NCBI RefSeq assembly: GCF_002209555.1
Contig: NZ_NJIF01000010.1
Span: forward strand, 62,001 to 126,000
Length of the DNA: 64,000 nucleotides
Direction of reading: 5' to 3'
From: Achromobacter insolitus
Lineage (GTDB): Bacteria > Pseudomonadota > Gammaproteobacteria > Burkholderiales > Burkholderiaceae_B
Of the stretch, positions 48,115 to 57,185 are shown piece by piece. Position 1 is the first letter of the stretch, and each line of letters opens with the position of its first letter. The notes under the pieces were generated by a model. That model was not told where the DNA came from, made no database searches, and saw nothing but the letters and a program-made list of their open reading frames with translations. Made by a program: the position numbers and the translations under genes.

Positions 48115-49730
48115 ACCTTGAAACGCGAAACGCCGCTACGCAAATCGTTGGCCACCAGGTTCAGCTCTTCGATCGCCAGCGTGGACTGGCGCAGCGATTC
48201 CACGGTCTGCTGGGCGGCGTCGCTCAGCTGCTGCAGCGCCTGGTTGATCTGTTCGGCGCCGGTGGCCTGCGCCTGCATGCCCTCGTTGACCATCTGCACG
48301 CGCGGCGCCAGCGTCTGCACCTGCTGAATGATCTGCGACAGCTGATCGCCCACCTGCTGCATGTCGGCCATGCCGCGCCGGACCTCTTCCGAGAACTTGT
48401 CCATGCCCATGACGCCCGCCGACACGGACGACTGGATTTCGCGCACCATCTGCTCGATGTCGTAGGTAGCGACGGCGGTCTGATCCGCCAGACGGCGGAT
48501 CTCGGTCGCCACCACCACGAAGCCACGGCCATACTCGCCGGCCTTCTCGGCCTCGATCGCCGCGTTCAGCGAAAGCAGATTCGTCTGGTCGGCCACCTTC
48601 GTGATTGTAGTTACTACTTGTGTGATATTTCCGGCTTTCTCGTTCAGGATCGCCAGCTTGGCATTGACCGAACCCGCCGCGCCCACCACGTTGCGCATGG
48701 TGTCTTCCATGCGCGCCAGCCCCACCTGACCGCTACCCGCCAGCGCCGCTGTCTGCTCGGCAGCGCCCGAGACTTCGGCCATGGTGCGGACCAGCTCGCG
48801 CGAGGTCGCGGAAATTTCCCGCGAGGTGACGCCGATCTCGGTCGTGGTCGCAGCCACTTCAGAGGCGGTGGCTTGCTGTTGCTTGGAAGTCGCCGCGATC
48901 TCGGTAACCGAGGTGGCCACTTGCACCGCCGAGCGCTGGGTCTTGCCGACCAGGCCGGTCAGTTCATCCACCATGCCGTTGAAACCCGATTCGATGGCAT
49001 TGAACTCATCCTTGCGCGCCAGCGTCAGGCGCCGAGTGAGGTCGCCGCCTCCCGTGGCCTCAAGGGTCTTGACGATGGCGCGCATGGGGTTGGCGATGGC
49101 GCGCATTAGCAGAATGCCGCAAATGATGGCGGCCACGATGGCCAGCGCCAGGGACACCAGCATGCGCACTTCAGCACTGTCCACGGATTGCTTGATGGCG
49201 ACGGCGGCTTCGTCCGCCTGCTTCTTGTTCTCCGACACCATCTTGGCCAGGATGTCGCGGCCCTTGTAGAACGCGGGCCGCAGTTCGGCCTTGATCAGGG
49301 CTTGCGCCCGCGCCGGGTCGGCCAGTGTGGCGGGCGCCAGGATCATTGCGCGGATGCGCTTGTAATCCTGCAGCTCCTTTTCGAAATCCTGGAACATCCG
49401 GCTGTCGTCCTCGCGCGCAATGGTGCGACGGTACTGCGCGATATGGTCCTCGAGCAGCTGATCGTTCTGCGGCAGCGCATCCAGGACGTTGCGCCGCTCC
49501 TGCTCGGTCTCCATATTGAAGGCGTCCTGCACCACCACGAAGCCGGCGAACCACGAGGCGCGGATCGAGGTGCTGTAGTAGATGCCGGGGACGGCGTCGT
49601 TATTGATCAGCTCGACTTCCGACTCGATGACCAGCAGCCGCCGGTAATCCATCACCACCATCAACGCCATGATGGCCAGAATCGCCAGGAAGCTGGCCAG
49701 GATGCGCTGGCGTAGTGTCAGATTCTTCAT
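48111..49730 (-). CDS. wspA: WspA: membrane chemoreceptor (MCP)
   Basis: Surface/contact-sensing receptor of the Wsp complex, 539 residues. A first membrane helix (about 9-27) precedes a four-helix-bundle sensor domain (about 30-190). The second membrane helix ([20 protein letters not shown], about 193-212) leads to a HAMP domain. A long signalling coiled coil has the conserved hairpin [32 protein letters not shown]. First gene of the operon, with AGAGG upstream of ATG. The system needs no dedicated ligand-binding protein. Confidence 0.93.
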   Translation of the reverse strand: MKNLTLRQRILASFLAILAIMALMVVMDYRRLLVIESEVELINNDAVPGIYYSTSIRASWFAGFVVVQDAFNMETEQERRNVLDALPQNDQLLEDHIAQYRRTIAREDDSRMFQDFEKELQDYKRIRAMILAPATLADPARAQALIKAELRPAFYKGRDILAKMVSENKKQADEAAVAIKQSVDSAEVRMLVSLALAIVAAIICGILLMRAIANPMRAIVKTLEATGGGDLTRRLTLARKDEFNAIESGFNGMVDELTGLVGKTQRSAVQVATSVTEIAATSKQQQATASEVAATTTEIGVTSREISATSRELVRTMAEVSGAAEQTAALAGSGQVGLARMEDTMRNVVGAAGSVNAKLAILNEKAGNITQVVTTITKVADQTNLLSLNAAIEAEKAGEYGRGFVVVATEIRRLADQTAVATYDIEQMVREIQSSVSAGVMGMDKFSEEVRRGMADMQQVGDQLSQIIQQVQTLAPRVQMVNEGMQAQATGAEQINQALQQLSDAAQQTVESLRQSTLAIEELNLVANDLRSGVSRFKV

Positions 49731-49773
49731 GCCGGAAAACCTCTATGCAAATTCAACTCGTCGATTGGACCGA

Positions 49774-49802
49774 AATATTCTGGAACCAAACCAGGGACAC
49801 AA
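49774..49802 (-). promoter_or_regulatory. Possible sigma-70 promoter of the wsp operon
   Basis: On the minus strand TTGTGT and AATATT are spaced by 17 bases, about 45 bases upstream of the wspA start. Both boxes deviate from consensus, so this is only a candidate within the 248-base gap to the amidase gene. Confidence 0.28.
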
Positions 49803-49914
49803 GGCTGTCCATTTATTACGGGATGTTGTGAGTTGGTTGACAATTATTGCAAAGGCGAAGCCCGCCAGCCACGGGAAAGGCCGAAATTGCACCAAATATG
49901 ACGGTTGTCGTCGG

Positions 49915-49943
49915 AAAAAAGCAAAGCCCTCTTACAAGGGCTT
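49915..49943 (-). terminator. Rho-independent terminator of the amidase gene
   Basis: Reading the minus strand, AAGCCCT, a six-base loop and AGGGCTT form a hairpin, followed by TGC and six T residues. It lies 36 bases after the amidase stop. On the plus strand the same hairpin is followed by GTCTTTT, so it may work in both directions. Confidence 0.72.
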
Positions 49944-49978
49944 GTCTTTTCCCGCAACAATGCGTACCAAGCGCGTTT

Positions 49979-51460
49979 TCAGGCGATTCCGCCCCAGAGC
50001 GTCGCCGGCGGACGGGATTCGACCCAGTCGCGGGCCTGGCCGTAGGCGTGCGCCAACTGCAGCACGGCCAGGTCGGCCTGCGGCGGCCCGATCAACTGCA
50101 TGCCCATGGGCAACCCCGCCGCGTTAAAGCCCACTGGCACGCTGATCACCGGGCAGCCCGCCAGCGTCCAGGGCGTGACCGTTTCCATCCAGCGGTGATA
50201 GGTGTCCATCGGACGCCCCCCGATTTCCTTGGGCCAGTCCAGCGCCGCATCGAAAGGGAATACCTGCGCCGAAGGCACCGCCAGGTAGTCCACGTCCTCA
50301 AACATGCGCAACACCGTGTGATACCAGGCGCTGCGCTCTTCGGTCGCCTGGTAGACCTGCCGCGCCGTCATGCCTTCCAGCCCTTCCACCTCCCAGACCA
50401 CGGCCGGCTTGACCAGCTTGCGCGTCTCCGGGTTGTGGACCAGCGGGTGGAGCTGCCCCCCAACCATGAGGTGGCGATGCGCCAGCCAGATCCGCCAAAG
50501 GCGTTCGCCAGCGAACGGCACCTGGTAATCGACCGTCTCGCAACCTGCCAGCCTCAAGTCCGCGAGGGCCAGCTCGCACAGTTCCAGGATGCCCGCTTCC
50601 ATCGGCAGATAACCCTCCCAGTCCCCCAACCATCCCACGCGTTTGCCGCGCAAGTCGGCATCCAGAGCTTGGGCGAACTGCGCCGGATCGCCGGTCAGGG
50701 ACAACGGCACGCGGCGGTCGGGGCCCGCCATCACGGACAGCAGCAGGGCCACGTCCCGCGGCGAACGCCCCATGGGTCCTTCATACGCGAGCTGCTTGAG
50801 GAACACCTCGGTCGACGGCCCGTAAGGCACGCGGCCGGCCGACGGCCGCATGCCATAGACGTTGCAGAACGCCGCGGGATTGCGCAGCGAACCGCCGAAA
50901 TCGCTGCCGTCCGCCACCGGCAGCATGCGGGCGGCCAGCGCCGCGGCCGCCCCGCCGCTGCTACCGCCCGCGGTTCTGGACGGATCGTAAGGGTTGCCCG
51001 TGGTGCCGTACACCTGGTTATAGGTATGCGAACCCAGGCCGAACTCCGGCACATTGCTGCGGCCGATAAAGATGGCGCCGGCCGCGCGCATCCGCTCGAT
51101 GATGATGGAGTCGTGCGCCGTGACCTGATCCTTGTAGACGAGCGAGCCCATGGACGTGACCATGCCGCGCACCGCCGTCAGGTCCTTGGGCGCCTGCGGC
51201 ATGCCATGCAGCCAGCCCAGCCATTGGCCGGCCGCCAGTTGGGCGTCGCGCTCGTCGGCTTCGCGCAGCAGTTCGTCGCTGTCGCGCCGGGCGACAATGG
51301 CGTTCAGCTTAGGATTGATCCGGTCGATGTGCGACAGATAGGCGGTCATGACCTCCCGGCAGGAAACCTGCCGCTGCCGGATCGCCTCGGACAGCGCGTG
51401 GGCGGGCATGGCCACGATGTCGTTCAATGCATCGGCGGCGGCCGGGGCTGCGAGGGTCAT
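49979..51460 (-). CDS. Amidase-signature family hydrolase
   Basis: Hydrolyses an amide or related bond, 493 residues. Amidase signature residues are visible: catalytic Lys in LHGMPQAPKDLTAV (about 92), the Gly/Ser-rich core RTAGGSSGGAAAALAARMLPVADGSDFGGSLRNPA, with the cis-Ser and nucleophile Ser in GGSLRNPA. No signal peptide. AGGAGA precedes the ATG, and a terminator follows the gene, so it is monocistronic. The substrate is not evident. Confidence 0.9.
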   Translation of the reverse strand: MTLAAPAAADALNDIVAMPAHALSEAIRQRQVSCREVMTAYLSHIDRINPKLNAIVARRDSDELLREADERDAQLAAGQWLGWLHGMPQAPKDLTAVRGMVTSMGSLVYKDQVTAHDSIIIERMRAAGAIFIGRSNVPEFGLGSHTYNQVYGTTGNPYDPSRTAGGSSGGAAAALAARMLPVADGSDFGGSLRNPAAFCNVYGMRPSAGRVPYGPSTEVFLKQLAYEGPMGRSPRDVALLLSVMAGPDRRVPLSLTGDPAQFAQALDADLRGKRVGWLGDWEGYLPMEAGILELCELALADLRLAGCETVDYQVPFAGERLWRIWLAHRHLMVGGQLHPLVHNPETRKLVKPAVVWEVEGLEGMTARQVYQATEERSAWYHTVLRMFEDVDYLAVPSAQVFPFDAALDWPKEIGGRPMDTYHRWMETVTPWTLAGCPVISVPVGFNAAGLPMGMQLIGPPQADLAVLQLAHAYGQARDWVESRPPATLWGGIA

Positions 51461-51674
51461 GCGGGTCTCCTTGTGGCGCCGGGAGTTCCGGGCGCGCTGT
51501 CTTATCGGGTGACGCGAGCCGAACGCCGGCCGCGCAGGCAGACAATATTACGCAAACGGAAGGCGCCGCGCTCGCGGCGTTCGCGCGCGACGCGCGCCTG
51601 AAAACTTGCGCCAGATCAAACCGCGGGCTGGCAGACTCGACCTAAGATCGCCTTCCGCCCCACAGGAGACGACC

Positions 51675-52082
51675 TTGACCCCAGCCGAAGACATTTGCAC
51701 GGAAGCCGAAATCCGCGACCTGGTGCACACCTTCTATGGCAAGGCGCGCGCCGACGCGCAGCTGGGGCCGGTCTTCAACAGGCAGGTGCATGACTGGGAC
51801 GAGCACCTGGCGACGCTGTCGGATTTCTGGTCCGCCGTGTTGCTGGGCACCCGTCGGTTTACCGGCATGCCCATGCCCAAGCACGCCGCCATGCCGAACC
51901 TGAGCGCCGAATTGTTCGAGCGCTGGCTGGCGCTGTGGCGCGAAACCACGGACGCCCTGCCCAACCGCGCGCTGGCCGACGCCGCCCAGGAAATGGCCAA
52001 GCGCATGGCGCGCAGCCTGTGGTACGGCTACCAGCTCAGCCGCGACCCCAGCCAGCCGCTGACGGAACTGCGCCCGGCCTGA
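51675..52082 (+). CDS. Group III truncated haemoglobin
   Basis: Small haem protein of 135 residues, of the group III (trHbP) type. Segments IRDLVHTFYGKARADAQLGPVFN, WDEHLATLSDFWSAVLLG and the proximal-His helix KHAAMPNLSAELFERWLALW fit this group. TTG 51675 is chosen because AGGAGA lies five bases upstream and homologues begin near here; no ATG with a ribosome site exists. It is divergent from the amidase gene and its stop directly abuts the convergent helicase stop. Role in oxygen or NO handling is known only at family level. Confidence 0.86.
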   Translation: MTPAEDICTEAEIRDLVHTFYGKARADAQLGPVFNRQVHDWDEHLATLSDFWSAVLLGTRRFTGMPMPKHAAMPNLSAELFERWLALWRETTDALPNRALADAAQEMAKRMARSLWYGYQLSRDPSQPLTELRPA

Positions 52083-54353
52083 TCATTCCACGCGCCACCA
52101 GCCGGGCAGCAGGCCGCGCACCTTGGCGCGCCGGTAGCGGTCATCGATCAGGTGCACCGTGCCCACGTCGTGCTCGGTACGGATGACACGGCCCGCCGCC
52201 TGCACCACTTTCTGCATGCCCGGGTACAGATAGGTGTAGTCGTAGCCCTTGTCTACCCCATACCGCTGGTCCATGGCGCGCTTCATGTTTTCGTTCACGG
52301 GGTTCACCTGAGGCAGCCCCAGCGTGGCGATGAAAGCGCCAATCAGCCGCTTGCCTGGCAGATCCACGCCTTCGGAGAAGGCTCCGCCCAGCACCGCGAA
52401 GCCCACCCCCTGCCCCGCCTCGGTAAAACGCGCCAGGAACGCGGCGCGGCCGGCCTCGTCCATGCCGGGGGTCTGCAGCCAGATCGGCACCGAGGGATGG
52501 CGTTCGCGCATCAGGTCGGCCACCTGCCGCAGGTAATCGAAGCTGCTGAGAAAGCCCAGGTAGTTCCCGGGCCTTTCCTCGTACTGGCGCGCAATCAGCT
52601 CGACGATGGGAGCCAGTGAACGCTCGCGATCCCGATAGCGCGTGGAGACATTGCCCACCACCCGCACCGCCAGTTGCTCGGCCTGGAACGGCGCGGCCAC
52701 GTCCAGCCAGGGCGTGGCCGCTGGCAGGCCCAGCGTGTCACGGTAGAACTGCTGCGGACTGAGCGTGCCGGAGAACAGCACCGTGGCGTGTGCCGCCGCA
52801 TAACGCGCCGCCAGATACGGCGCAGGAATCACATTGCGCACGCACAGAACGGACGGCCGCGTCTTGGCGCCGGCGGCGCTTGCGTCCGAAAGGGTCACGT
52901 CGAACAGCGCATGCGAACCGAACTGCTCGGCCAGCCGCATGAATTGCAGGGCCTCGAAGTAGAACGCCAGCACCGGATCATCCTGCGGCAGTGGCGATTC
53001 CGCCATGTGATCCATGATTGCGCCCACCGCCTTCTGCACCGCGGCCAGCACGCCGGCTGCGACGTCGTCATAGGCCTGATAGCGTTCCGCCTGTTTTTTG
53101 TTCAGCGCGTTCCAGGAACGCTGCAAGCCGTCCAGGGACTTCTTCAGGGCCTTGGGCGCGGCATAGCGCGCCGCCGCCAGCGAGGCCTGGTCCAGTTCGC
53201 CGGTGTACATGCGGCGGGCCCGGTCGACCAGATTGTGCGCCTCGTCCACGAGCACAGCCACCTTCCACTGATACGCCTGCGTCATGGCGTACAGCATCGC
53301 CGTGGCATCGTAGTAGTAGTTGTAGTCGCCCACCACGACGTCGCTCCAGCGGATCAGTTCCTGCGACAGGTAATACGGGCAGACCTGATGCTCACGCGCG
53401 GCCGCCGCCACCGTGGCAGCGTCCAGCCGCGCGTGCGCGAGCGCCGCCTCGCGCGCCTGCGGCAGGCGGTCGTAGAAGCCCTGGGCCAGCGGGCAGGACT
53501 CCCCATGGCAGGCCAGGTCCGGGTGCACGCAGGTCTTGTCGCGCGCCTGCAGGTCCAGCACGCGCAGTCCGGGCGCCGCTGGCTGCGCGTTGACGGTTTC
53601 CAGCGCTTCCAGCGCCAGGCCGCGGCCCGGGCTCTTGGCCGCCAGGAAGAAAATCTTGTCCAGGCCCGCGCCCGGGCTGGCCTTGAGCAACGGAAATATC
53701 GTGCCCAGCGTCTTGCCTATGCCGGTGGGCGCCTGCGCCATCAGGCAGCCGCCGTCCCGCGCCGTGCGGTAGGCGGCCACGGCCAGGTCGCGCTGCCCCG
53801 CGCGGAATTCGCCATGCGGAAACGCCAGTTGCTCCAGTGCCACGTCGCGCGCCTGCCGGTGTTCCAGTTCTGCGGCGGCCCAGGCCAGGAAACGCGCGCA
53901 TTGTTCGCGGAAGAACGCAGCGAGCGCCGGAGCCTCGTGCGTTTCCACCAGCACGGTCTCTTCCTCGGTGACCACATTGAAATACACCAGCGCCACGCGC
54001 AGGCTATCCAGCCCGCGCGCCTGGCACAGCAGATGCCCATACACCCGCGCCTGCGCCCAATGCACGGCGCGGTGGTTGTCGCGCACGCTGTCCAGCCGGC
54101 CGCGATAGGTCTTGATTTCTTCGAGCTGGTTGGCCACCGGGTCATAGCCGTCGGCGCGGCCGCGGACCAGCAGGCCTTCATGCTGGCCTGACAACACCAC
54201 TTCGGTCTCGTACGCCGGCCCGCGGCGGGCGGTCACGGCCGCGTGGCCCGCCATGCCCTCCAGGCCCGTGGGCGCGGGGGTGAAGCGCAGATCCAGGTCA
54301 CCGGCGCGCGCCGTGAATTCGCATAACGCCCGCACCGCCACGGCATAGCTCAT
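52083..54353 (-). CDS. DinG/XPD-type Fe-S helicase with nuclease-like N-terminus
   Basis: Superfamily 2 DNA helicase of 756 residues. The N-terminal 170 residues look like a PD-(D/E)XK/Cas4-type fold (VRGRADGYDPVANQLEEIKTY, with Asp69 and Glu79-Ile-Lys81). Walker A is QAPTGIGKT (207-215) and the DEAH box is in VAVLVDEAHNLVDRA. Between them, cysteines in KTCVHPDLACHGESC and HQVCPYYL are placed like the Fe-S cluster ligands of XPD/DinG helicases. Motif VI-like VVQAAGRVIRTEHD lies near the C-terminus. The start overlaps the nuclease gene by four bases (ATGA), so both are co-translated. Confidence 0.92.
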   Translation of the reverse strand: MSYAVAVRALCEFTARAGDLDLRFTPAPTGLEGMAGHAAVTARRGPAYETEVVLSGQHEGLLVRGRADGYDPVANQLEEIKTYRGRLDSVRDNHRAVHWAQARVYGHLLCQARGLDSLRVALVYFNVVTEEETVLVETHEAPALAAFFREQCARFLAWAAAELEHRQARDVALEQLAFPHGEFRAGQRDLAVAAYRTARDGGCLMAQAPTGIGKTLGTIFPLLKASPGAGLDKIFFLAAKSPGRGLALEALETVNAQPAAPGLRVLDLQARDKTCVHPDLACHGESCPLAQGFYDRLPQAREAALAHARLDAATVAAAAREHQVCPYYLSQELIRWSDVVVGDYNYYYDATAMLYAMTQAYQWKVAVLVDEAHNLVDRARRMYTGELDQASLAAARYAAPKALKKSLDGLQRSWNALNKKQAERYQAYDDVAAGVLAAVQKAVGAIMDHMAESPLPQDDPVLAFYFEALQFMRLAEQFGSHALFDVTLSDASAAGAKTRPSVLCVRNVIPAPYLAARYAAAHATVLFSGTLSPQQFYRDTLGLPAATPWLDVAAPFQAEQLAVRVVGNVSTRYRDRERSLAPIVELIARQYEERPGNYLGFLSSFDYLRQVADLMRERHPSVPIWLQTPGMDEAGRAAFLARFTEAGQGVGFAVLGGAFSEGVDLPGKRLIGAFIATLGLPQVNPVNENMKRAMDQRYGVDKGYDYTYLYPGMQKVVQAAGRVIRTEHDVGTVHLIDDRYRRAKVRGLLPGWWRVE

Positions 54354-55993
54354 GCGGCGTCCTCACGCCAACTGACGTGGCATACCCGCACGGGCATGCC
54401 GTGCGACACGCAATATTGCAGCCAGCGGATCTGGTTGTCCTGCAGCTTGTCGCCCGGCCCTTTTACCTCGATCAGCTCATAGCGGCGTTCCGACGGCCAG
54501 AAGCGGACCAGGTCAGGCAGGCCGGACCGGTTGGCCTTGACGTCGCGCAAGAGGCGTTCGAAATAGAGCTTGAGATGTGCGGCAGGCAGGCAGTCCAGCG
54601 CCTGGTTCAGCAAGTCTTCGGACAAGGAACCCCAGAACACGAAGGGCGATTGCAGCCCCGACTTGTCCGCATAGCGCCGCAGGATCAAGTCGCGATAGTG
54701 AGGCGTATCCAGTTGCGCCAGGCATTGCGCGAACAACGCCGCGCGGCGCTGATGGAAATCCGGCGCGTCCAGGTCCGCCGGGCCGCGCTGGAAAGGATGG
54801 AAGAAAGCCCCCGGCAAGGGCGCGAACACCGCGGGCCAGCACAGCAGCCCGAACAGCGAATTGATCAGCGCATTTTCCACGTAATGCACGGGCGCATCGT
54901 CCCGGTGCAGGTGATCGCGCGTGACGAATTCCACCGAGGCGGGCTCCGCCGGCCGCGCCAGCGTCAGGTCGGTGCGCAGCAAGGCCGGCGCCGCCGCGCG
55001 CGCCGGCGCGCTCTGCCCGACGCCACGGTGCAGGCGAGGCAACATGCGCACCAGGCGCTGGGCTTCTTCTTCGCTTTCGGGCGCTGTCTGCGCCTGCAAG
55101 GCCAAGGCCAGGGCATCGCCGTATCGCGCCATGCGCTCATAGACGCGAATACGGCGATGCCGCGCGCCCGGGTAGGCACAGCTTTCATAAGCGCGTTGCG
55201 CAGTGTCCCAGTCCTGCGCCCGCTCGCAAGCCTGCCCAATACGCAAAAGAACCTTGGCGCGGCGCTTTTCCAGCCAGGGATTGCCGCTGGCGCAGGCCTG
55301 CACCGCCTGCATCAGCATGTCAGGGTCGGCGCCCTCGCCCAGCGCCACGCGGCAGGCGTGCAAGGCCAGATAACAGTCCACATCGTCCCGCGTCTGGAAT
55401 GCGCGGGATGTGGCATCGAACGGCACCGTCTCATACTGGAACACGCCCAGGTCTGCCAGCACGAACTCCGACCAGTCCTGGTGCAGGTTGCCAAAGAACA
55501 TCAGGCGAAAGCGTTCGCAGATGTCTGTGACGGTCACGCGCCAGACTGGCTCTTGCGCGCCAGGGTTCCAGTCCGTGCATGGCCGCGGGGCTGCGCCTGC
55601 CGTCCGGGCGGCCTCCAGCAGGTCGGCCTTGCGGGATCCGGATTTGACGCAGACCCCGGCAAACATGCGGTTGAGCTCCGGCTTGGTGTAAAGGCCGAAC
55701 AACTCGTCCAGCGTCATCGGCGCGTGCGCATCCAACCACCCCAGCGCCAACAGCGGCTCGGCGGCGACTTCCGCCGCGCCGATTTCCTCGTAGACCAGCC
55801 GGCTGGCGCGGAACCAGGGGCCTCGCCGCATCAGCATGCGCACCATCAGGGCCTGGGACGCCTGCGGCAGGGCTGGAAACTCGGCCATGAAGCGGCGTTC
55901 GCCGTCGTCCAGCAGGTCGGCGTAGCGGTCACCGACCCACGCCAGCGCGCGCTGGAAGTTGTGCAGATAGTAGTAACGGTAGGCGGGAAACAT
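54350..55993 (-). CDS. FAN1-like VRR-NUC domain nuclease
   Basis: DNA-repair nuclease homologue of 547 residues. The C-terminal VRR-NUC domain (about 480-540) has LPDLVRFW, then ELIEVKGPGDKLQDNQIRWL, the PD...ExK catalytic core of structure-specific nucleases. The middle region (YESCAYPGARHRRIRVYERMARYGDAL) is TPR-like and the N-terminus (YYLHNFQRALAWVGDRYADLL) matches bacterial FAN1 proteins. FAN1 cuts 5' flaps and unhooks interstrand crosslinks. Pairing with a Fe-S helicase in one transcript suggests joint action in crosslink repair. Confidence 0.9.
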   Translation of the reverse strand: MFPAYRYYYLHNFQRALAWVGDRYADLLDDGERRFMAEFPALPQASQALMVRMLMRRGPWFRASRLVYEEIGAAEVAAEPLLALGWLDAHAPMTLDELFGLYTKPELNRMFAGVCVKSGSRKADLLEAARTAGAAPRPCTDWNPGAQEPVWRVTVTDICERFRLMFFGNLHQDWSEFVLADLGVFQYETVPFDATSRAFQTRDDVDCYLALHACRVALGEGADPDMLMQAVQACASGNPWLEKRRAKVLLRIGQACERAQDWDTAQRAYESCAYPGARHRRIRVYERMARYGDALALALQAQTAPESEEEAQRLVRMLPRLHRGVGQSAPARAAAPALLRTDLTLARPAEPASVEFVTRDHLHRDDAPVHYVENALINSLFGLLCWPAVFAPLPGAFFHPFQRGPADLDAPDFHQRRAALFAQCLAQLDTPHYRDLILRRYADKSGLQSPFVFWGSLSEDLLNQALDCLPAAHLKLYFERLLRDVKANRSGLPDLVRFWPSERRYELIEVKGPGDKLQDNQIRWLQYCVSHGMPVRVCHVSWREDAA

Positions 55994-56060
55994 CGGCCGG
56001 GCCGGAAGACTGGATATTTATCCAGCAATCATAGCAGGCGCCCGCCCCGCGCGCGCCCGT

Positions 56061-56576
56061 TCAGTCTTGCCAATGGCGCAGCAGATTGAACCCTTCGTCC
56101 GGGTGCGGCTCGGCAAAGTACGCCGTGATGGCATCGTATTGCTCGTCCGTGGTGGTGTAAGGGTGCGTGCCCGAGGCGTTGCGCGCGCGCAGCCTGGCCT
56201 TGCACACCTCATCGGGCAGGTCCAGGTAATGCAGCTGATGCGTGCAGCCTGCCGCTTGCGCCACTTGCCGCAGCCATTCCCGGCTGCGCCGCGTGTTGGC
56301 CGGAAAATCCAGCACCACCGATAGCCCTGCCTTCACCAGCGCGGCGACGTGGCTGCCCATTGCATTGCGCAGGCGGCTGGCGCAACGGCCGTAGTCGGCA
56401 AGGTCCAGAATCTCACCTGGATACAGCGCGGCCAGCCAGCTGTCCTCGTTGAGCAGGATGGTGCGTGGCCGCGCGGCCAGTTTCCGCGCCAGGGTGGACT
56501 TGCCCGCCCCGATCTTGCCGCATAGAAAGTGCAGCATGGGCGCGGCCGAAGGGGAAGCATCAGTGTTGGACATCAT
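56061..56576 (-). CDS. Small P-loop kinase/AAA-type ATPase
   Basis: Protein of 171 residues with Walker A GKIGAGKST (20-28), a basic/acidic motif ILLNEDSWLAALYPGEILDLADY, a hydrophobic strand with Asp in VVLDFPANTRRSREW and an Arg-rich lid region (KARLRARNASGTHPY). The fold is that of small-molecule kinases such as chloramphenicol phosphotransferase or zeta-toxin-like kinases. The substrate is unknown. ATG 56576 was chosen because AGGAG lies nine bases upstream. A terminator hairpin and a possible leader peptide lie just before it. Confidence 0.82.
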   Translation of the reverse strand: MMSNTDASPSAAPMLHFLCGKIGAGKSTLARKLAARPRTILLNEDSWLAALYPGEILDLADYGRCASRLRNAMGSHVAALVKAGLSVVLDFPANTRRSREWLRQVAQAAGCTHQLHYLDLPDEVCKARLRARNASGTHPYTTTDEQYDAITAYFAEPHPDEGFNLLRHWQD

Positions 56577-56620
56577 GGGGGGCTCTCCTGGAGGAAACTG
56601 CATGCAGGAGACGGGCCAAC

Positions 56621-56644
56621 AAAAAACCCGCCTCTGGCGGGTTT
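56621..56644 (-). terminator. Rho-independent terminator or attenuator
   Basis: On the minus strand AAACCCGCC, loop AGA and GGCGGGTTT form a nine-base-pair hairpin (56624-56644) that runs into TTTTTTGTT. This is a canonical intrinsic terminator. It ends the transcript coming from the MoaF-like gene. It lies only 45 bases upstream of the kinase gene, so it could also be regulated (see leader peptide). Confidence 0.85.
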
Positions 56645-56667
56645 GTGTAGCGATGTACTGACGCGCG

Positions 56668-56730
56668 CTAACCCACCATGGTCCTAATGGTGGTAATAAT
56701 CAGGGCGAACGGGGTCAGGGATCGGCGCAT
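56668..56730 (-). CDS. Possible 20-residue leader peptide of an attenuator
   Basis: Short frame reading MRRSLTPFALIITTIRTMVG, stopping 24 bases before the terminator hairpin. Its Thr-Thr-Ile-Arg-Thr-Met-Val codons form a seven-base-pair hairpin (CCACCAT with ATGGTGG at 56673-56693). GTGGGTT at its end can pair with AACCCGC of the terminator's 5' arm, giving mutually exclusive structures as in amino-acid operon attenuators. The ribosome site is weak and the downstream gene is not a biosynthetic gene, so translation is unproven. Confidence 0.35.
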   Translation of the reverse strand: MRRSLTPFALIITTIRTMVG

Positions 56731-56762
56731 GACATGAAGCTTGCGCCCACCGTCCACGCTTG

Positions 56763-57113
56763 TCAAATGTCTTGGGCGTTCTGAATAGCGAGCTCGGTCA
56801 GCGGTCCCTGCATGCGGTAAAAGCCCAGATCGGCGGCCGTGAAATAGGCCTGCGAACGGCCGCCGACGAAATCGTCGATATGCACGACCGTGGCGCCGTC
56901 TGCTTCCTGCCAGGAGATCGCGTAAACGCCGTCGCTGACTTCCTGCCACTGGCATTGCGCCTCGCCGCTCGCGCCGGCATAGGCGCCGGAGACGATGGCG
57001 TAGCGGATCGTCTTGCCGTCTTCCGAATAGATGTTGTGTGCCGACAGACCGTCATAGTCGACACGGAAGCTGCGGCCGGCGAACAACGGACGGGAGGTGT
57101 TGGGGGTGCTCAT
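56763..57113 (-). CDS. MoaF-like small protein
   Basis: Protein of 116 residues resembling the MoaF/lipocalin-like beta-barrel type. It has alternating strands (FAGRSFRVDYDGLSAHNIYSEDGKTIRYAIVSG, GVYAISWQEADGATVVHIDDF, SQAYFTAADLGFYRMQGPL) and no signal or helix-turn-helix. It follows the aldo/keto reductase gene by 72 bases on the same strand and is probably the last gene of that operon. It ends before an intrinsic terminator. Function is uncertain; MoaF-like proteins occur beside reductases in several operons. Confidence 0.72.
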   Translation of the reverse strand: MSTPNTSRPLFAGRSFRVDYDGLSAHNIYSEDGKTIRYAIVSGAYAGASGEAQCQWQEVSDGVYAISWQEADGATVVHIDDFVGGRSQAYFTAADLGFYRMQGPLTELAIQNAQDI

Positions 57114-57185
57114 GGTCAATCCCGAAAAAAGTTGGCTGGGAGCGCTGCCGACCCTGTCCTGGATCGACCGCGCTCATGGCTTCAA

